NCBI GenBank assembly: GCA_036752465.1 | Contig: DAIOSQ010000024.1 | Coordinates: forward strand, 1-19,319 | From: DAIOSQ01 sp036752465 | Lineage (GTDB): Bacteria > Pseudomonadota > Gammaproteobacteria > Legionellales > Legionellaceae | DNA length: 19,319 bases | Reading direction: 5' to 3' | In this document: positions 16,201 through 19,319 of the stretch, piece after piece | Layout of the letters: every line of letters begins with the position of its first letter | Numbering within the stretch: position 1 is the stretch's first letter | Notes under the pieces: generated by a model | Told to the model about the DNA's origin: nothing | The model's database searches: none | What the model saw: only the letters and a program-made list of their open reading frames with translations | Position numbers and translations under genes: made by a program

Positions 16201-17106
16201 TAAGTCCCCAGCTGCAACTGCATGAAAAGCTAAGTTACGACCAAGCCTGTCTTGAATATTAAGGAGTTCGTGATTTCTTTCGAGTAGCGAGAGGACCCAC
16301 TCCGTTTGGTTGCGTCTAATTGCATGATGGATAGGGAGTAAACCCTCATAATCAACAAGCTCTGTGCTGCTCCAATAGATATCGTATTGAGGATACTGTT
16401 CCCTAAAGTACGTTAAAAAATCGGTTTCTTGGGGAACCAAGTGGAAAAATGTTTGCCCTTTGGAGTTCTGTATAAGGATATTGGCACCTGATTCCATCAG
16501 TTTAGCAAAAAAGGTTAAGCGGTCCGGCCTGGCTGCGTAGATTAATGGCATCAAACCGGCTGCGTCGACCTGATTAATTTCTTCGGGTCTTTCCTGAGTA
16601 TATTGCTCAAATAGTTTAGAGTAACCGAAATGCACCGCCATACTCAGCGGGGTATAGTCACAGTATCTTGTTATGTTGCTAGTTAAATATTCCGTTAATT
16701 CGGGGTGGCGTTTGATAGACGCAATAGCTATGGGATGAATTGGTTCTTTGGGGGTTATTTTCTGATGGAAACGCTCAATCAAAACTTGAATAACATCTGG
16801 CTTATTAAATTGGCACACAAAGGGTATCACCGAAACGTTTTGACCCATCAACCGAAGCGGAGCATCTAACTTGAGGCCTTTAGAAAAAAGATAGTATGCC
16901 AGACGACGATCTGTCTCTTCTTGTTTAATGACCAGAGAAAGAATCCACTCTAGGAATGAAGGCTCACCTTCTTTGGGTAATTTGTTTGCCTCTGTGATCA
17001 ATTCTTGAATCATGGGCTCAATTTGCGATTGTCCATCTGGCATTTGACGTTCAGGAGCATTGATTTTTTTTATCAAGTTGGCCAAGAGAATTATATATTT
17101 CTTCAT
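13267..17106 (-). CDS. Giant ankyrin-repeat / helical solenoid protein, effector-like
   Basis: A 1279-aa protein. Ankyrin-type units are readable at about 148-180 (YTPLSMAVHFGY), 181-213 (AGLMPLIYAA...GANILIQ), 252-285 (GLLPIHHAIRRNQ), 286-318 (GRNLAFHAVAAGD) and 594-660 (SSLLHLACETQN, DGLNALDVSLETQN). Other stretches, including most of 770-1240, keep helix-pair spacing but have lost the consensus. A Ser/Glu-rich linker (about 688-725) separates two solenoid halves. The N-terminus MKKYIILLAN looks briefly like a signal peptide, but the hydrophobic run is too short and is followed by Lys residues. No catalytic domain is recognised. Ankyrin proteins of this size in intracellular gammaproteobacteria are often secreted effectors; that is inference. 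It is transcribed from an extended -10 promoter with a leader of about 130 nt. ATG 17106 has only a weak GGAA upstream. Confidence 0.9.
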   Translation of the reverse strand: MKKYIILLANLIKKINAPERQMPDGQSQIEPMIQELITEANKLPKEGEPSFLEWILSLVIKQEETDRRLAYYLFSKGLKLDAPLRLMGQNVSVIPFVCQFNKPDVIQVLIERFHQKITPKEPIHPIAIASIKRHPELTEYLTSNITRYCDYTPLSMAVHFGYSKLFEQYTQERPEEINQVDAAGLMPLIYAARPDRLTFFAKLMESGANILIQNSKGQTFFHLVPQETDFLTYFREQYPQYDIYWSSTELVDYEGLLPIHHAIRRNQTEWVLSLLERNHELLNIQDRLGRNLAFHAVAAGDLSLLERLVEHHHLSILTKDSAQQSLLAFSIKTNQLNIIQWLDDKKNINLADDETAILAAMQSGQLLEWCLNHPTMNFNMKFAIRREPYNLLQTLCFFKRYDTIVRFDLFRKYPHFVFEKKRGGNTAIDEFICNEDFSAVVTDSHILDFMFYIVHYLQATHESPTLSTINNFPTLIGFCLNRKLIEANDLFEGSPLFHLWETYFYNQCIKMIGEFKAGKWRSYLSNEALALRAVEVYEANIKKFTRTYAADLNLNAKDQDGLHFLAKMIYSGANSTTRIIWLITHIQGIKLSKLDSRDSSLLHLACETQNFEMIRWCVETGGLSILAPRPDGLNALDVSLETQNQVIVSYLLNKLSQKKRATYVKKNRAHPLVIQLGITNPDQLSDLKQQVTASAPEESIAEITSSPMLSECIESDSVSGSVEACSSMILATALPEIEISYEFFLQAVRENKLNWLKILKKTEYQDQLKVWMTAGAYDVFQASDYRYSVIYQLLRFGCIHALMTPTHWKQIILDVMKTQQARTLFLILNHELTAMHLSPELALDILTDSLELKQEALISLLLEHETIASTATLACVLRAMRLGLTATVFTLLNLDVIQRVAHVGDNQLFFEAAACNYLDACELLLQLPNVIEALSANNGSQMQQIKEAQVSDDVLMFMRKIPALAAIIEPLIALPSHLMESVTNQTMMTQNTILSPVASCIFPIYFYNPNYYAPIINRNAFYDAILLNDTMRLYHLFVTWTGELPPWFVFDLASFAMTHQQLTSLSYLFQLATQTFNSAPGFCNKLTSEAISRGHTLIVDFLLERDVIREHAGLYENRLLRRTIDCGLINQALFLMTLPAVRSNLNAMNHYALRWAANFGYITLIQALLSVEDMRRVTPAHFLALQFAYLGEHRIVMQHLFELPELLEYAIQQGGGYQNEVALFLQQNQSQSHITPLLCMHSCILTQKDVATNTKIEEAAITSDELEVGDEVTLCHFPR

Positions 17107-17243
17107 ATTGATATTTCCATAGATAGACTGGGTTATTTTATCTAATCGTGGTTATTAGTCAGTTGATCCACGGGTAAGTGCTGATAAGACGCTTTCTTTT
17201 CTGCACGCTGTAAAATAAGCGCCTGCAAGAAGACCAGGCTTAG

Positions 17244-17273
17244 ATTATATCATGAAGGCTTAAAAAAAATCAA
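17244..17273 (-). promoter_or_regulatory. Putative extended -10 promoter of the ankyrin gene
   Basis: On the minus strand TGATATAAT gives a TGN extension plus a perfect TATAAT (17244-17249), with TTGATT (17268-17273) 18 nt upstream inside an A/T-rich run. The start would be near 17236, leaving a leader of about 130 nt before ATG 17106. Confidence 0.55.
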
Positions 17274-17439
17274 TTTTCACCCAGGCAATCATTTTGTTCA
17301 AAATAAGATTACAATACTGTTTGAAGGTAGCTTTCTAAACCGTCCTGGAGAAATATGAGCCTCTGTTCCTGCGAGTACAGATGACTAATATTTTATCTGG
17401 CTGGAATCAATAAAATCCCCTACATCCGAAAAATTGCTG

Positions 17440-17445
17440 TATAAT
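17440..17445 (+). promoter_or_regulatory. Putative -10 element of the caspase-like gene
   Basis: A perfect TATAAT with no recognisable -35 at 16-18 nt (the region is C-rich). Initiation near 17452 would give a leader of about 24 nt containing AGGA (17465-17468), 7 nt before GTG 17476. The missing -35 suggests dependence on an activator. Confidence 0.4.
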
Positions 17446-17475
17446 GTTCAACAGCTATATTTTTAGGATGACAGC

Positions 17476-18516
17476 GTGCGCATTGCCTTGATAATCAGCA
17501 GTACTTATGACAGCAAACTAGAAGATTCAACTGAGCTGAACAGCGAAGTGGCAACCGATCGTGCAACAATAAACGATAATTTCGACAGCTGCTACGAGAT
17601 TTCTCTCCCCGCAGGGAGCCTCTCCAACAAAAGCCGCCTAGAGCAGCTCGCGCAGCTGCAAATGGCCATTGAACTCCTATTGCAACAATATCCGCAAAAC
17701 AAGCGCATACATATCGTATTGAATACGCACGGAACCCCAGGGAAATACGATATCGACAACGTTTTTATTCTAAAAAGCGTGCAATTACTTTCTGTTCATG
17801 GAATCAAAATCGACGCCATGTATGCTTTAATATGTGATGGCTTTACATCATCACGGCACGCCCAAAGAAAATATTATGATGTCTCGCCGAGTATATTTAA
17901 GCGCGCGGTATACCACCGATCATCCATGCAAATGCTACAATCAACCTTGAATAAACTCACAACGCGTACACAACAATCGTTTCATATATATGGCTTTGAT
18001 AAGCCTTATGATCCTGTAGATGATGAATTGCCGGTAAGGCATCTGTTGCAAGGTATTCCAGGCACGGGGCTTGAGTTGCACGTGACCACAGTTGATGCAG
18101 CCGCCTCATCCGCACAAACAAAAGACAAAGTTGCCAGAGCACTCACCAATTATCAGGACTATTTAGCCACAGAAAATGTGGCTCTAAAGCCTGACACAAG
18201 GCAACAAAAATGGGCACTAAATATTTTATCCGGAGAAATTCAGCGATGCTCTCTAAATATAAGCCTGTGCTTAATTGCTCAAAAAGAACCCCGTACCGAG
18301 CTATCTCCGCGCAGTCTTAGGTTATATGAAAACGTTGTAGGAGAAGCAGCCACGCCCAGCACGGTCGCTCAATATCGGTTCCTACAAAAAAAATGGAATA
18401 AACAAAATCCTTTCCAAACCAGCATGGGAAAACCAGGTCCAAAGCTAGCAATTTTTACAGAAGACGAAGCAACTCAAAAAAGTGATTGTTCATTTACGTC
18501 ATCATCCTTCAAATAA
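17476..18516 (+). CDS. Caspase/C80-like putative cysteine peptidase (paralogue A)
   Basis: A 346-aa protein with no exact family recognised. A first strand MRIALIISS is followed by a variable region; IHIVLNTHGTPG then puts His85-Gly86 at the end of a hydrophobic strand, and DAMYALICDG puts Cys120 at the end of another, 35 residues later. This strand-HG...strand-C layout is that of clan CD peptidases (caspases, clostripain, C80 autoprocessing domains). SSMQMLQSTLNKL and QSFHIYGFDKPYDP follow, as helix and strand do after the Cys in C80 domains. A C-terminal module (about 245-332), with LSPRSLRLYENVVGE and KKWNKQNP, is shared with the next gene. No signal peptide or membrane segment. GTG start chosen by AGGA 7 nt upstream. 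Peptidase activity is inference; the paired paralogue supports the two residues. Confidence 0.82.
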   Translation: MRIALIISSTYDSKLEDSTELNSEVATDRATINDNFDSCYEISLPAGSLSNKSRLEQLAQLQMAIELLLQQYPQNKRIHIVLNTHGTPGKYDIDNVFILKSVQLLSVHGIKIDAMYALICDGFTSSRHAQRKYYDVSPSIFKRAVYHRSSMQMLQSTLNKLTTRTQQSFHIYGFDKPYDPVDDELPVRHLLQGIPGTGLELHVTTVDAAASSAQTKDKVARALTNYQDYLATENVALKPDTRQQKWALNILSGEIQRCSLNISLCLIAQKEPRTELSPRSLRLYENVVGEAATPSTVAQYRFLQKKWNKQNPFQTSMGKPGPKLAIFTEDEATQKSDCSFTSSSFK

Positions 18517-18527
18517 TACCCATTGGC

Positions 18528-19319
18528 TCAGAACATACCTCCTGTACACGCTTTTGCCTGATCGTCTACTGCCTCAAATATATCTAATTTAGCACCAGGT
18601 TGCCCCTCTTTGGTTTTATAGGGATTTGCTTTATTCCACTGTTTGTGTAGTCTATTATAGTCTTGAATAGTAGTTGGTTGCGTCTCACCTACTACGGCTT
18701 TAAATAATCTAAAACTTCTTGGTGACAAAGCTCTATCCGGACTTTCCTGCGCGCTAATACAATTCTCTATTTTTTTCTTGCGTCTTGCAATTTCGGCAGA
18801 AAACACATTAAGCGCCTGTTCGCTGCTACCAACCTCGCCCTCCAAACCACTCTTGTAGCTGGCTAATGTGTCGGCCATAGTCGCTTGTTGAACTGCAACA
18901 TTCATTTCTGTTGTTTCAACCCTTAGAATATTTTCATCCGGTATCTCATGGCCTTGCAGAATCTGAACCACCAATTGTTGATCATGGGTCGGATCATAAG
19001 CTTGCGAGAACCCTATTAGCGCAAAATTTTGCGGCCTTGTGGTTTCAAGATGGCATAGTTTTGCTTGTAAAATTGCCATTGATGAGCTTTTATTTCTGAC
19101 GGTTTGGTGCGCAGGTAAATGGCCATCACTTTGCCGTTGCTCCACAGCGGTATTCACTTTAGCTGCATTGCATTGCAACATGCTGATTTGTGTTATCTGG
19201 ACATGAGCAGACGAGAGCATTGCTATAACTGACTTGACAATCTCATCGCTCAAATCATTCGATCCAGCTTTGCCATGGGTATTCAGCACAATATGGCACT
19301 GTTCAAGTAAAGCAGCTAA
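18528..19319 (-). CDS. Caspase/C80-like putative cysteine peptidase (paralogue B), 5' end outside the window
   Basis: Partial: 263 codons plus stop are visible and the frame is open to the right edge. The GTG at 19289 is internal, because codons before it (QCHIVLNTHG) still align with paralogue A. Relative to the first visible codon, the His-Gly motif is His15 and the Cys in ISMLQCNAA is Cys50, the same 35-residue spacing as in A. Also shared are SSMAILQAKL, NFALIGFSQAYDP, ALNVFSAEIA, LSPRSFRLFKAVVGE, KQWNKANP and PGAKLDIF. Identity is patchy and the DNA is well diverged, so the duplication is not recent. It converges on paralogue A with 11 nt between stops. By comparison with A, roughly 70 residues are missing at the N-terminus. 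Confidence 0.82.
   Translation of the reverse strand, partial: LAALLEQCHIVLNTHGKAGSNDLSDEIVKSVIAMLSSAHVQITQISMLQCNAAKVNTAVEQRQSDGHLPAHQTVRNKSSSMAILQAKLCHLETTRPQNFALIGFSQAYDPTHDQQLVVQILQGHEIPDENILRVETTEMNVAVQQATMADTLASYKSGLEGEVGSSEQALNVFSAEIARRKKKIENCISAQESPDRALSPRSFRLFKAVVGETQPTTIQDYNRLHKQWNKANPYKTKEGQPGAKLDIFEAVDDQAKACTGGMF

Larger units (their letters stand above)
17107..17475. other. Divergent intergenic region (369 nt)
   Basis: AT-rich spacer between the ankyrin gene (minus) and the caspase-like gene (plus). It carries candidate promoters in both directions and a long A-run (17262-17269). An imperfect inverted repeat AAGCGCCTG...CAGGCTT (about 17216-17240) overlaps the expected ankyrin transcription start. 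No gene of credible length is seen. Confidence 0.6.

Noticed and set aside
17065..17106. Signal peptide at the N-terminus of the ankyrin protein
   Set aside because: The hydrophobic run is about eight residues and is followed by Lys-Lys and no cleavage-like site.
17216..17240. Imperfect inverted repeat AAGCGCCTG...CAGGCTT as an attenuator
   Set aside because: It overlaps the expected ankyrin transcription start, so the full stem may not be transcribed, and it has a bulge and no T-run of note.
17355..17384. Nine-codon ORF MSLCSCEYR preceded by GGAG, as a leader peptide
   Set aside because: It lies upstream of the likely -10 at 17440, so it would not be in the leader of the caspase-like gene; chance is the simpler explanation.
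1..19319. CRISPR array, insertion sequence or rRNA
   Set aside because: No regularly spaced repeats, no transposase-like protein with terminal inverted repeats and no rRNA segment were seen on either strand.

Overview
The window looks like a piece of a gammaproteobacterial chromosome. Evidence for this is the IspB, Dgt, YkuD-type L,D-transpeptidase and Ldc/Adi-type decarboxylase sequences, and tRNA genes that encode their own CCA ends. The base composition is moderately AT-rich. A giant ankyrin-repeat protein, several orphan proteins and a pair of caspase-like proteins suggest a host-associated or intracellular lineage of the Legionellales/Coxiella/Berkiella kind. That placement is inference from gene content; no marker gene here fixes the taxon.

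Layout. Bases 1-3187 carry tRNA-Ser(GGA), an APC-superfamily amino acid permease, a small exported L,D-transpeptidase on the minus strand, and an uncharacterised protein made of two divergent copies of one domain. Bases 3212-5399 hold two minus-strand orphans: a 497-aa protein with a faint dinucleotide-binding pattern, preceded by a perfect 17-base palindrome, and a 188-aa protein with a recent 72-bp in-frame tandem duplication. Bases 5630-7903 encode a 757-aa basic amino acid decarboxylase (lysine type favoured).

From 11854 down to 7912 a compact minus-strand operon of four genes reads: degenerate nucleotidyltransferase-like protein, CynX-like MFS transporter, dGTPase (dgt), and a cyclase/kynurenine-formamidase-family hydrolase. 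Neighbouring genes are separated by 1 nt or overlap. A divergent promoter region separates this operon from ispB, which is followed 17 nt later by tRNA-Pro(CGG).

Downstream of tRNA-Pro the character changes to accessory. A short AGGGTGCA direct repeat is followed by a 1279-aa ankyrin/helical-solenoid protein on the minus strand. Across a divergent intergenic region lie two tail-to-tail paralogues, the second cut by the window edge. Both keep a His-Gly motif and a downstream Cys at the same 35-residue distance, as expected of a clan CD (caspase/C80-like) cysteine peptidase, followed by a shared C-terminal module. This pair is the best candidate here for an undescribed system.

Functional links: the permease and the decarboxylase could together import and decarboxylate a basic amino acid for acid resistance or polyamine supply, although they are not adjacent. 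The dgt operon suggests coordinated nucleotide-related chemistry plus transport. The 13-19 kb segment is plausibly an effector island.
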